NCBI GenBank assembly: GCA_029959085.1
Contig: JARWIR010000014.1
Span: 11,268,001-11,332,000, forward strand
DNA length: 64,000 nucleotides
Reading direction: 5' to 3'
From: Nemophila menziesii
Lineage: Eukaryota; Streptophyta; Magnoliopsida; Boraginales; Hydrophyllaceae
The position numbers were made by a program, and so were the translations under genes. Shown piece by piece: positions 1 to 10,816 of the stretch; position 1 is the first letter of the stretch; the number at the start of each line of letters is the position of its first letter. The notes beneath the pieces are model-generated. The model did no database searches. It saw only the letters and a program-made list of their open reading frames with translations, and had not been told where the DNA came from.

Positions 1-2
1 AT

Positions 3-292
3 AATCCGGATTCGTTAATCAGACTTGCGAATAAGAAAAGAAGAGAACAAAAAGAAATGGCAAATAACCAAGATCCCTGGTTTGTTAACGGTCCAGAAGA
101 AGTTCAATTCCGTGCTCCGAAGAAGTTCCATTCCGTGCTCCTCAAATCACAAAACAACTTAATCAGCGTCCACAAGGGCAACTCCCTAGTGACACAGAAA
201 ATCCGAGACAACATGAAGATTGCAAGGCTGTTACTCTCAGAAGTGGTAAGAACCTCCCTCCACCTCCTTTTCCAGTTATGAAAGAGAAATAA
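3..292 (+). pseudogene. Gag remnant of element A
   Basis: Translation from base 3 gives an Athila Gag N-terminal stretch (NPDSLIRLANKK..., then DPWFVNGP and FRAP) that matches the Gag of element B at about residues 10-75 of B. The Retrotrans_gag core and zinc knuckle are missing: after FRAP and a 23-bp tandem duplication the text jumps to the C-terminal Gag segment ([28 protein letters not shown]), read in another frame. That frame is the same as the following pol frame and ends at TAA 290-292. So in this copy Gag and Pol share a frame and are parted by a stop codon, unlike in element B. Confidence 0.8.
97..142 (+). repeat. 23-bp tandem duplication in gag of element A
   Basis: Two copies of a 23-bp unit (97-119 and 120-142), differing at one base, both ending TTCCGTGCTCC. 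It lies at the edge of the large gag deletion and probably arose with it. Confidence 0.8.
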
Positions 293-3200
293 GTTCCAAG
301 AAAAGAAAATGATGTGGTTGAGAAAGAGAAAGACGTTGAGGTTGAAGAAATGGAGAGGCCGATTGAAGTTCCGAAGAACAAAGATGATGTTGTAATCAAT
401 CGCCCTCCTCCACCATTTCCATCTCGAGTTCAGAAAAAGGGTGATATGATCGATTATCAAAGATTCTTGAACAAGGTGAGTGGCCTCAATATTAATATTC
501 CATTTTTACAAGCTATCAGGGATGTCCCCAAATATGCAAAGTTCTTAAAAAGGGCCTCACCAACAAAAGGCCTTATTGTGATAATGAGATGGTTGGTCTT
601 CCGGAAGAATGTAGTGCTATTTGTCAAAGTAAATTACCTCCAAAGTTACTTGATCCTGGGGGTTTCACAATTCCGATATCAATTGGAGAGGAATGGAAAG
701 GTAAGGCACTATGTGATTTGGGCGCGAGCATCAATCTTATGCCCAAATCGATCTTTGATAAACTGAAAATTGGAGAAGCAAGACCTACTTCTATGGTCTT
801 GCAAATGGCAGATCGATCTCTTGCACATCCGGAAGGTCGAATTGAAGATGTCCTCGTTAAGGCAGGTACGTTAGTATTTCCTGTTGATTTTGTTATTCTT
901 GAATACGACGCGGATAGGAATGTCCCCATTAGTTTGGGAAGACCATTCCTAGCCACGGGGCGTACATTGATTGATGTAGAAAACGGTGAATTGACGATGA
1001 GAATCCAAGACGAGGAGGTCAAATTTAATGTGTACCGAGCTATGAAGTTTCCAGATTCTCAAGAAGATTTCTTTCGAATGGATGTAGTTGAGCATGCCAC
1101 ACAAGAGGTATATAATGAATTTAATTATGATGATATCTTGCAGGCAGCTTTAACTATTGATTCACCTGAGTTCATGGAAGAGCTTGCCGAACAGTGGCAG
1201 CTCTTAATTCTGAGAATCCTAAGTATAGGCGTCCTGCCTATGAACATGTGAGAGAACCGGGGGAGATTGTTCCTAAAAAGAAACCTTCAATCGAATCTCC
1301 TCTGGAGTTGGAAGAAAATCCATTACCAGCACACTTGAGGTATGCGTATTTAGATACTAATGAAACTCTACCTGTTATTGTTTCAGCAAATTTAATAGGT
1401 CCTCAAGAAGATAAAATGTTGTGTGTGTTAAGAGACAACAAAGAGGCGATAGGATGGACAATTGCTGACATCAAAGGCATTAGTCCCTCCTATTGTCAAC
1501 ACAAGATCATACTTGAAGATGATAACGCACGCTCAGCTGAAGGTCAAAGGAGATTAATGCCCGCTATGAAGGAGGTAGTGAAGAAGGAAGTTATCAAGCT
1601 GTTAGACACGGGGATTATCTATCCCATCTCGAGTAGTGAATGGGTGAGTCCTGTTCAATGTGTGCCAAAGAAAGGAGGAATTACAACTATTCTAAATGCT
1701 CAAAATGAAGCCATTCCTTCGAGAACGGTTGTTGGATGGTATTTGTATGGATTACCGGAAATTAAACAAGGCCACCAGGAAGATCACTTCCCCTTGCCCT
1801 TCATTGATCAGATATTAGATAAATTGGCTGGTAGAGAGTACTACTGTTTCTTAGATGGCTATTCTGGGTATAATCAGATCTATGTGGCTCCAGAAGATCA
1901 ATATAAAACAACATTTACATGTCCCTTTGGTACTTTTGCATATCGCAGAATACCATTTGGGTTGTGTAATGCACCTGCTACCTTTCAGAGATGTATGATG
2001 GCTATCTTCTGGGATATGATCGATAATTTTCTTGAATTTTTTATGGATGATTTCTCCGTGTTTGGTGATGATTTTGATAAATGTTTACATAACTTGGAGA
2101 AAGTGTTAATCAGATGCAAGGAAACAGATTTGGTCTTAAACTGGGAGAAGTGTCATTTCATGGTTCGCGAAGGTATAGTTCTGCGTCACAAGGTTATTTC
2201 TTTGTCCCTATAATTTGATGAAGCTTGCTTAGCGGCTTTCCAAGTAATCAAAGAAAAGCTTATTTATGCTCCTATAGTATTACCTCCAGATTGGAGTTTG
2301 CCTTTGAAGTTATGTGTGATGCTAGTGATTTGTGTATGGGAGCTGTATTGGGAAAAAGAAAAGATAAGATATTTCATTCGATTTATTGTGCTAGTAAAAC
2401 TTTCAATGGTGCTCAAATTAATTATACAGTTACAGAGAAAGAGTTGCTAGCAGTTGTGTATTCATTCGATAAGTTTCGCTCTTATCTTCTTGGAGCAAAG
2501 GTTATTGTTTATACAGATCATTCAGCCATCAGATATCTTATGGAAAATAAAGATTCTAAACCGAGGTTAATCAGATGGGTTTTATTGCTTCAAGAATTCG
2601 ATTTAGAGATTCAGGTTAGAAAGGGTTGTGAAAATCAGGTTGCAGATCATCTATCGCGTCTTGAAGGTTCAGAAACAAATGGTGGAGCTGAAGTAGTTAG
2701 AGAAGAATTTCCTGACGAGAGTTTATTTGCTGTTCGTGATTATGAAGCTCCTTGGTATGCAGATATTGCGAATTTAATTGTAAGTGGTTCTTTTCCTAAA
2801 GGATCCACTTATCAAGACAGAATAAGGTTAGCTCATCGTGCTAGACAATTCTTTTGGGAGGATCCTTTCCTCTACAAAGTATGTGCTGACCAAATGGTAA
2901 GAAGATGGTAGCCAAGGAAGAAACAGATGCGATTATAGCTGGGTGTCATGATTCACTCTACGGAGGACACTTCAAGGGGGATAGAACTGCTGCTAAGGCA
3001 TTCCAATCCAGTTTCTACTGGCCTACACTTGTGAAAGATTGTCGTAATTATGTGAAGAAATGCGTGAGATGCCAGTTTACCGGAAATATATCCAAGAGGG
3101 ACGAAATGCCACGTAATAATGTGTTAGAAGTTAAAATATTTGATGTTTGGGGTATAGATTTTATGGGTCCATTCGTTCCTTCAAATGGAAACCTCTACAT

Positions 3201-4046
3201 TTTATTAGCTGTTGATTACGTGTTTAAATGGGTAGAAGTGGTGACTCTACCAACTAATGATTCACGAGTGGTGATTAAGTTCTTAAAATCACATATCTTC
3301 AATAGACATGGTACACCTAGAGTGATTATTAGCGATGGAGGATCTCATTTCGTTAACAAGTATTTGAAAACTGTTCTAGAGAAATATGGAGTGAGACACC
3401 GTGTATCTACTGCATATCATCCACAATCCAATGGTCAAGCTGAAATTTCGAATCGCGAAGTAAAATCCATCCTAGAGAAGACTGTTAGTCCTACAAGAAA
3501 AGATTGGTCAATGATGTTAGATGACGCGTTGTGGGCTAATCGTACTGCGTTTAAAACTCCAGTGGGTGCGTCTCCGTATCGTACGGTGAATGGTAAGGCT
3601 TGTCACTTACCTATTGAGCTTGAAATGGGTGCCTATTGGGCAATTGCGCGGTTGAACTTAGATCCTACCTTAGCCGGAGAGAATCGTATGATGAAGCTTA
3701 ACGAACTTGATGAATTCCGATTGCATGCTTATGAAAATGCTAAACTCTACAAAGAAAACACTAAGAAATGGCATGACAATCGGATTCGTGTGAAGAACTT
3801 TGAAGTGGGTCAAAAAGTATTGAAGTATAACTCAAAATTCAGCAATTATCCGGGCAAGTTAAGGTCTAAGTGGTCGGGTCAATACATAGTGACCAAATTA
3901 CACCTCATGGGGCGATAGAAATAGAACATCCACTCGAGAACTGCACCTTCATGGTGAACGGTCATCGTTTAAAGATATACCATGGAGGTGAAGATACCAA
4001 CCGCTTGGAAGATCCACATCCCGGGGAGGTCATGTATCTCCTCTAA
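293..4046 (+). pseudogene. pol: Pol of element A (protease, RT, RNase H, integrase), decayed
   Basis: Order is that of Ty3/gypsy Athila Pol: proline-rich linker (RPPPPFPSR, near 405), aspartic protease ([12 protein letters not shown], near 715), RT ([14 protein letters not shown] near 1638, FMDD near 2040), RNase H ([13 protein letters not shown] near 2310, [11 protein letters not shown] near 2512), integrase zinc finger (H/H then KKCVRCQ near 3055) and catalytic core (DFMGPF near 3160, ISDGG near 3327, NGQAEISNRE near 3430). It ends with MYLL and TAA 4044-4046. Frameshifts fall near 560, 1190, 1735-1785, 2220, 2900 and 3897. About 60 codons between RT and RNase H are deleted near 2200. Compared with the intact 1311-codon Pol of element B, it cannot make a working polyprotein. 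Confidence 0.93.
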
Positions 4047-4070
4047 GCTCCTTAGAAGCGTGAGGTGACC

Positions 4071-4087
4071 CGTCGAGCTTAACGACG
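4071..4087 (+). other. Conserved post-pol hairpin, element A
   Basis: CGTCG-agcttaa-CGACG, 25 bases after the pol stop, followed by TTAAACAAAAG. The same structure with different stem bases follows pol, or the ORF in its place, in all the other Athila-like elements here except F, whose copy is lost. Confidence 0.7.
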
Positions 4088-4277
4088 TTAAACAAAAGCC
4101 AATTCATTGTATATTAGTTTAAGTTTTTAATTTTCGTAGTGTAAATTATTTTGATTTTCGTAAATTTAGTGTTTATTTAAGCAATGAGGAAGGGTAGTTG
4201 TTTTTGATGATTTCAGGGGTAAAAAAGTCATGAGTTTGGGGTCGAAAGGGCGAAAATAGAAGAAAAATGAGTGGTGT

Positions 4278-4765
4278 TCCAGGTGCAAAACCGGGAACCC
4301 GGTTGCGACGCTGTAACCCACCCATGAACACGCAAACTGGGGCCCTGGTTTTGCACAAATCGGGTACCCGGTTTCGAGAGCTGGAAATTTCAAAAGTTCT
4401 GACCCAGCGTTTTGGGCCCGCCCTTTGCTGCGTCACCATTCGCGTTTCCACCTGAGCCGTCGACACGAACCGGGAACTCGGATTTCGCAAAACCCGGAAC
4501 CCGGTTTCCGAGCTGTAGATTTTCAAATTTCTCTGACCCAGCGTTTTGGGTCCCGCCATAAGCTGCGTCACCACCTGCGTGTCCATTCGCGAAGACGACG
4601 CAAACCGGGAACCCGGTTTTGAGAGGTGAATTCTCTGACCCAGCGTTCTGGGGTCCAGCCAATTCTTGCGTTACAGGTAAAAAATAATAATATTAATAAT
4701 AATTTTCCGCGCTGACACAGCGACGCGGAACCGTGGAACCCGGTTTTCACAAACCGGGAACCCGG
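4278..4765 (+). repeat. GC-rich palindrome array, element A type (ACCGGGAACCCGGT)
   Basis: At least seven near-palindromes of the form AACCGGGAACCCGGTT, some varied (TCGGGTACCCGG), in an otherwise AT-rich element. Spacers repeat GACCCAGCGTTTTGGG. Two more copies lie at 7289-7335. It occupies the slot between the pol stop and the post-pol ORF where the other elements carry different palindromes. Confidence 0.85.
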
Positions 4766-5158
4766 TTTACACGCTGTGCAAGGCGGTTTTGCCTTTTTGA
4801 CCTACTTGTTCTTAGCCTCTTCTGCAAGTTTTTACCTAAAACGCTCCCATAACCTTCCCACCTCCGAAAATTATCATCAAAACCTTTAAAAACCACCAAA
4901 TCCTATCCTCTTTCATCACAAAAACACAAAATCAACTCACCTCCTCTCCAATATATCATCAAATCTTTAGTTTTTCACCAAGATTGTTCTTCACCCAAGT
5001 CTTAAATTAAACCCAATTCTTGCTTCTCCCACATCAATTAACCCTTACCCATCTCACATTCCACCTTAATCTTAAATTCCTAAACCTCAAAACATCAAAG
5101 TTCTAAGCTTTTCTCTAGCTTCTCACTATTTGAAGTTTTGAGTTTGGGGTGGAAAGAG
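4766..5158 (+). promoter_or_regulatory. Putative internal promoter and C/A-rich leader of the post-pol ORF, element A
   Basis: A TATA-like stretch (CTTTAAAAACC, about 4883-4893) is followed by some 260 bases rich in C and A with few G, like a plant 5' leader. A PPT-like GAGTTTGGGGT at 5140-5150 sits just before the ATG at 5159. Element B has a better TATA box in the same position. Inference only: a separate transcript for the post-pol ORF. Confidence 0.45.
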
Positions 5159-6497
5159 ATGACTAATAGAACCGGTGATTTTCGAAGAACTGCTCCTAAA
5201 TAAAGAACCACCATTGGTGGTACTTCAGAACAAGCTATTGAGATTCCTGATTCGCGTCCAAAACAAAAAAATTGAAGAGGTTAAGCTTGCTCCCAAGAGA
5301 AAAGAGATCACAGGTCAGACTAATCCAAAGAAGAGAAGATTAATTGATGAACCAGAAAGTGAGGAAGAACATGAAGATGAGAATGAAAAAGAAATTGAGG
5401 ATGAGAGAGAACAAGAAGTTCCGGAAGTACCAGTTCAACAGAAACCCCCGCGAAGAAAGGTGTGGGCCCATAAGCCAAAGCGGGTTTATACTTCTTGGAA
5501 TGATTAGCTTCGTGATAGAATTGAATTTTTGAAGTTTGGTGAGGAGATGGACTTTCCTAAGGGTATTATGAGTAGTGCTTTCAAAGAGTATGCTGTTGGT
5601 TGTGACAAGTTTGGTTGGAAAGAATTGAGAGAAAGGAAGCTTGAGTTTATTCCTACCTTGGTGCGAGAATTTTATGAAGGTTTAGCTATTTCCCGTGAAG
5701 CAATTGAAATTCGCAAGAAGGTAGTTCCTTTTTCTATTGAACTTATTCGAAAATCATTGAATTTACCCAACTTTACTGGATTATGTCCGTTCCAAGAATC
5801 CCTTTATGATCCTTCTTTCGATTACGAATCCCTTTGGGGTACTGTACTTATTAATGGGGCTAGCCCAATTTCGGAGGGAGAAAGGTATCCTGGACAATTT
5901 TACAGCAGTAATTTAACACCTCGTGCTAAGGTGTGGTCTCGTTTCATAATCCCTACATTCCTTGGAATTAAACACACATCCGAGTTGAAGAAGGAACATA
6001 TAATTTTTATCAAGTGTGTTATTGAGGAGAAACCTATGAATGTTGCTTGAATTATTTATAACACCATCATGGAATTCGCGAAAGCTCCAATGAAACAACA
6101 AAATCTCAAGTTTCCTTGTACTATCACTACTTTGTGCCTAGATGCAACAAAAATCCCGCGTAGGAACGCAGAGGTTGACAGTGTTACAGTTGGAATGAGC
6201 ATGGCATTAAGTACAATTCAGAATATCCATGATGAAGCAACACAAGCTGTGAGAACTCCTAGAGCTCCTCCACCAAAGAAGAAGGCAAAAAATGATCCTG
6301 AGTTGGAATCCAAAATTAGTGTGTTGGAAGAGAATTAGGAGAAGATTATTACTACTTTAGGAAACGTTACGAAAGAGCTGGATCTTATCCGAAATTTGAT
6401 ACTTGGCGTGGACACACTTCAAAACGCAATCTATGATGTTCTTACGCGAGATAAGGGTCCAGAACGCAACACCGATAACCAGCCACGCGCTGGTTAA
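5159..6497 (+). pseudogene. Athila post-pol (env-like) ORF, broken, element A
   Basis: Starts ATG at 5159 (MTNRTGDFRR), shifts frame before 5175, then one frame runs to TAA 6495-6497 with three stops (5505-5507, 6048-6050, 6336-6338). Reading across them gives a protein of about 440 residues. It has a lysine/glutamate-rich N-terminal segment (PKKRRL, then an acidic run), a middle part (FGWKELRERKLEF, VREFYEGL, IELIRKSLNLPNF, YSSNLTPRAKVW) typical of the plant putative transposon protein domain found after pol in Athila elements, and a C-terminal heptad-like helix (VTKELDLIRNLILGVDTLQ). Function is unknown; it has been compared with envelope genes because of its place. Two of the stops (TAG) could be C-to-T changes at CAG. 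Confidence 0.8.
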
Positions 6498-6556
6498 GAT
6501 ACGTTTTCTAATCCTTCTCATTTAGTGTAGATTATTTTATTGCTTTGAGTCTTTTT

Positions 6557-6576
6557 GAGTCGTGGGGACACGGCTC
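6557..6576 (+). other. Hairpin with GNRA-type loop, element A
   Basis: GAGTCGTG-GGGA-CACGGCTC: 8-bp stem with one G-T (G-U in RNA) pair and loop GGGA. About 60 bases after the post-pol ORF stop, just before a PPT-like tract. Confidence 0.7.
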
Positions 6577-7224
6577 ATTTTTTTGTTTGGGGTGGGGTTC
6601 GTTGCCTCATCCCAGTTTTTATGTGTTATGTGTTTATTTGCTTTCAATAAAATAATTTTCGGAGTTGCGTTTGACTGTACAAAATTTTAAATGTCCCTTT
6701 AAGTATACTTTTGGTAAATCTATGATAGTAAATAGTGGACTTCAGGGATTGATATAAAATGCATTTAGAAGTGCATGCAAACATAGGTAATTGATAGGAA
6801 AAATTAATGAACAATGCAAATGAAGTAAGCTTGTACTTAAGGAATATGTTTGGTGTGTAGATAGTGAAATCCTAATTAGTAGAGAACCCACCTAGATATG
6901 AACTAAAGACAAGCTATGTACTTAGGAAAATGATAGGGCCGTTCTTTGTTAGCCAATTGTGACCTTTTTAGCCTTTTATCCCTTATATTAATTTTATCCG
7001 TCTTAGCCCACTTTGAGCCTTTAGCCTTTTCTTTTGTAGCCACGATATAAGCCCACTATCCTTTAGATTATTAGGCATGACCATATGACCCGCACTTGAA
7101 TCACGATCCTGAGACATGTCTTGAGCTTGAGTTTGGGGTGGTGGGTCCACTTATGGGGAATTTATTGGGAAGGGATGATGTGTTTGTATTATAGCACAAT
7201 TGCAGATGATATATACTTGTAACC

Positions 7225-7416
7225 CTTTGCCGGGATTGAAAAACAATTGAAAAAGAAAGAAAAAAATGAAAAAATAAAATTCCATTCCAGTAGGAACCGG
7301 GAACCCGGTCCGCAAAAACCGGGAACCCGGTTTGCAACTGTACAAAAAAGAGAGAGAGAGAGAGAGAGAAAAGAAAAGAAAAAGCAAAAATATGAAAGAA
7401 TAAACATCCGGCAAAG
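7225..7416 (+). repeat. Inverted repeat CTTTGCCGG/CCGGCAAAG around a purine-rich loop, element A
   Basis: Arms at 7225-7233 and 7408-7416 are perfect complements. The enclosed sequence is A/G-rich on the element's sense strand. The same arms flank a similar loop in B, E and G. Confidence 0.7.
7349..7369 (+). repeat. (AG)n microsatellite
   Basis: Ten AG units in the purine-rich loop of the inverted repeat. Confidence 0.9.
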
Positions 7417-7960
7417 TGAAATTTTCTGAAAAATCATCGTATTTGTAATGGGTTGACATGGGACGCTAAATTGTTGCGTAAATGGGTGAGTGAGAACATC
7501 TTTAAGCGTAAACTCAAGCTCGAGGACATTTGTTTATGGTAAGTGAGGAGAGAGCCAAAAGCTCACTTCAAATTTACCAAATATACATCCACACCGTCCT
7601 TAAGCCAATATTAAAACCATAAAGACCTCGTGATTCCTAAGTGCATAGTGAATTTATGATTCTATTGATAGGAAATATGCTAGGTGGAGCGCTCAAAGCG
7701 AGGTAGGATTGATGAAAACCCTATAGCCATCATACAGAGATGAGTACAAGTGTAACCTTCAAGCATTGCGAATTTATTATTACGATTGAGATTATTTGTG
7801 TTTGATTTTACATTATAGATGTATGTGTCTATTAGTTCTTAGAGTTTGCTATATGAGATTTATCTTGAGAATTGCTTTAGGTGTATTTGCTAGCTTCTAT
7901 GTCTTTGCGTTTACTTCCACCCCTTTGTTTTGTTTTACTTTGTCGGGACGACAAAGATTT

Positions 7961-7973
7961 GAGTTGGAGGTCT
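7961..7973 (+). other. Polypurine tract of element A
   Basis: GAGTTGGAGGTCT directly before the LTR start TGATGTCTCC. This is the expected site for plus-strand DNA priming. Confidence 0.75.
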
Positions 7974-8321
7974 TGATGTCTCCCTAATTGTTCTTATTTT
8001 AGACCATTGGGAGACATCATTTTTGTTGTTTATTTAATCATTTTGATAGACTTTAGGACTAAAAATGCAATATTCCTAATGTCCTCTTTATTTTTTAGTA
8101 TTTTTGATTTATTAAACTTTTGCACGTAATCTTGTGTATTTTAGAGGAAAGTTTGTAGGTTTTGAATATTAGCTAGGAGAGGAATCCGAGAAGAAAGTCA
8201 AATATCGTGATATGGAGTCAAAGCTTGAAGACAAATCCCGAAAAGAATTATATTTTGGAGCTGCAAATCTAGAAAACAGGCCAAAGATTTCTTGTTTCGA
8301 GGCACTTACAAGTTGATTTAG
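7974..8321 (+). repeat. 3' LTR of element A, first part (U3 start)
   Basis: Starts TG; opens with inverted arms TGATGTCTCC (7974-7983) and GGAGACATCA (8010-8019). Cut at 8321 by element B; the last five bases TTTAG are the target duplication. Confidence 0.88.
8317..8321. repeat. Target site duplication TTTAG, left of element B
   Basis: TTTAG is repeated at 20332-20336 on the other side of element B. Confidence 0.93.
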
Positions 8322-8704
8322 TGGTGGGTCCTGGTGTGTTATTAAATTAATTCGAAAGTAAAGGAACCACAATCACCGCAAGTGTACGGTTGTCCAAGTA
8401 ATATTCGATAAATCGAGTTCGTTCGCAGGGACGGATTAGGCACAACTCAGGTATTAATCGAAAAGTAAGAGTAATTGCTTAACAGAAAATAAAATAAAGA
8501 TTTTTGTTTTGTTTTTATAAATTAAAAGATGCAAGAAAATAAACTACTGAATTAAAAGAAAGCAAATAAAAGAGATTTGAAACTTCAGATGAGAAAGAGT
8601 ACTTGATCCTCGCAAGGGTTTCACCTAATCTATCTAATTCATGCTTCTGTTTAAGGGCTAAACTGGTATTATTATGCTAGTCGGGACTCTAATATCTCCT
8701 AGCC

Positions 8705-8888
8705 CCCGTCAGGGTGGACCTAAGAGCTATCCTACGGTATTACAAACCCCGTCAGGGTGAATATAAGCTACTTTCAGATGAATACTAATTTACCTCATTG
8801 GCTGCATGGTTAGTTAAGCCTGTCAAGGTCAATAACGGATACTATGCGTCTATTATCTAAGTCTGTAATTAAACCCCCCGTCAAGGTG
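8705..8888 (-). repeat. Four spaced CCCGTCAGGGTG motifs in the LTR leader
   Basis: Copies at 8705-8716, 8748-8759, 8819-8830 (CCTGTCAAGGTC) and 8877-8888 (CCCGTCAAGGTG), spaced 43-71 bp. The same set is at +10251 in the other LTR. Related words sit at matching places in the LTRs of A and D. Confidence 0.75.
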
Positions 8889-8890
8889 AT

Positions 8891-8908
8891 CCATACGCCA
8901 CTATATGG
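8891..8908 (-). other. Conserved LTR leader hairpin, element B 3' LTR
   Basis: On the - strand: CCATA-TAGTGGCG-TATGG. The loop recurs with different stems in the LTRs of A and D. Confidence 0.75.
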
Positions 8909-9302
8909 AATAGCCTAATTACTATGAGCTAAGTTTGATTCATGACTTCAAAATTAGTGATTAAAACAAAATAATAGTCAACACAAAATACCTAGTCTAA
9001 TTTAAACTATTAAATCCCAAATTCAGAAAACATAAACTAAACAGAATTAAGTTCAACCCATATAGCGATTCTCAAGTACTAAGAAATTAGTTCATAACGG
9101 AATGGAAAACTAAAATTAAAATAAATGAATTCATAGTTTCGAATTACAGAAAGAAAATAAAGAACCTAAAGGTTAAGATGACTGATGATGGAAGAACAGG
9201 ACTCCTCCAGCACTAGCTTCTCCTTGCCTTCTTGCTCTGACTTGAAAACCTTAAGCCTCTTGTGTAATTCTCTGAAGTGTGTGAAAGTAGGAGGTTAAGG
9301 GG

Positions 9303-9313
9303 TGTATTTATAG
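9303..9313 (-). promoter_or_regulatory. LTR TATA box, element B 3' LTR
   Basis: CTATAAATACA on the - strand about 770 bases into the LTR, placing the start of transcription near 9275 and leaving a leader of roughly 950 bases in R-U5. Confidence 0.7.
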
Positions 9314-10080
9314 GTGTTGGAGGAGTCTAGGTCGAATTTTGCTTGGAGTGGAAGACAAGTCAAAGACTCTCAAATTCGTAGCTCTAAATTCTAGGAAAGG
9401 TAAGATTTGCTGCTGATTTGATTTGATCATATCTTTTTCAATACTTATCCGTTTGAGAAGTTCCAATATATGAAACTGCTTGTCTTGAAAAGCTCTTTCT
9501 ATTGGTGCAGACCATTCGTCCAGAATCCATGCCAATCTTTTATTATGATTTAATTCCTAAAACGTGGCTGGATTTCAGATTTCAAAAGGCAGCTTTATCT
9601 TTTCCTCCTTTAAATAAATCTTTACCAAATCTTCTTATTTCCATGTAAATCTTCTTTCCTTTCATCTTTATCTTGACTTGGCCTCTAAGTAATTACCATT
9701 TATCTTTAAAAGCTTCACATTAAATAAATAATTAAACCGCATATGCTTAAAAAGAATAAATCAATAAATCAAGAAATCAAAATAGGAAAGTGTACTCTAA
9801 AAATAGAAACTCGACTAGAAATCATTTCCTAACACTCTAAAATACACTAAGACTTTATTCTCACTTTTTCTCCTTGGATTGGTCTTTCAAGAACCTATTA
9901 ACTTTGTATTAAAAATAGTCAAATTTACGCACAAAAGCTCAGATTCTGCAAATAGTTAATTTCCAAGGGGAGAAAGTGCAATATGATCAATTAAGCTTAA
10001 AAGTCTATCAAACAAGTCATTTATTCACCTAAAAGGATGTCTCCAAAGGGCTAATAATTAGAACAAATCGGGAGACATCA

Positions 10081-10093
10081 AGACCCCAAACTC
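10081..10093 (-). other. Polypurine tract of element B
   Basis: GAGTTTGGGGTCT on the - strand, touching the 3' LTR. Confidence 0.85.
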
Positions 10094-10641
10094 AAACCTT
10101 TGTCGTCCCGACAAAGCAAAATAAAAATAAAACAAAGGATCTTTTAGGTGAATGCAGAAGGTAGAATCTAGAAAATAATCCCAAAGCAAAGCTTAAAACA
10201 AATTTCATGTAGTCTAACTTAAGAATTAATATACACCTACACTTATCATGCAAAATCAAATACAAAACAATATCAATTCAAAATTAATTTCACAATGCTA
10301 GAAGGTTACGCTTATTACTTATCTCAAGATGGTGGCTATAGGGTGTTCCTCGATCCTTACTTGTGTTGAATGTTCCACTTAGAATAATCCCTATTAACTC
10401 ACTGTGCATCTAGGAATCACGAGGTCTTTACGGTTTTAGCATAGGCTGAAGGACGGTATGGTATGTATATTTGGTAAATTTGAAGTGAGCTTTTGGCTCT
10501 CTCCTCACTTACCATCAACAACTGTCCAAGAGCTTGAGTTTACACTCGAATTTCGTTCTCACTCAACCCAATTGACGCGCTTAATTAGCGTCCCCAAGTT
10601 AACCCAATAAGCACTAAGGATGGTTCACCTAAAATTTTCCA

Positions 10642-10816
10642 CTTTGCCGGTCCAAATATATATTCTTTTCATATAACTTTTTGTTTCTTTATATATTTTT
10701 TTTTTGTATAGCTATGACTCTCTCTTTAATGTTGAGATATCATGCTATTTTTCTTCATGCCTATTCATGATTTTAGCTTTATAGCTTCTTTTCCATTCAC
10801 TATTACCCCGGCAAAG
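10642..10816 (-). repeat. Inverted repeat CTTTGCCGG/CCGGCAAAG, element B
   Basis: Perfect 9-bp arms at 10642-10650 and 10808-10816; the loop is purine-rich on the - strand. Confidence 0.72.

Larger units (their letters stand above)
6498..7960 (+). other. 3' noncoding region of element A
   Basis: No gene. It holds a GNRA-type hairpin (6557-6576), PPT-like tracts (6584-6597 and 7129-7139), a 9-bp inverted repeat enclosing a purine-rich loop (7225-7416), two palindromes of the 4278-4765 type and an (AG)n run. Blocks of this region reappear in the same order in B, D, E, F and G. Confidence 0.75.
8322..10080 (-). repeat. 3' LTR of element B
   Basis: 1759 bp. On the element's strand it runs from 10080 (TGATGTCTCC) to 8322 (...CCACCA). 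Contains U3, a TATA box, and a transcribed leader with four GTCAGGGTG-type motifs and a conserved hairpin. Short ORFs in it are duplicated in the other LTR and are not genes. Confidence 0.95.

Noticed and set aside
5159..6497. True retroviral envelope gene
   Set aside because: No signal peptide, membrane span or cleavage site; it matches the Athila post-pol protein, whose role is unknown.
7796..7987. 63-codon hydrophobic ORF before the LTR of element A
   Set aside because: It crosses the PPT and LTR edge; T-rich noncoding DNA gives such frames by chance and it is not kept in B.
9308..9535. 75-codon ORF on the - strand, repeated at 19559-19786
   Set aside because: It lies in U3 of both LTRs of element B, and the two copies are the same only because the LTRs are. 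No known motif; not kept in LTRs of A or D.
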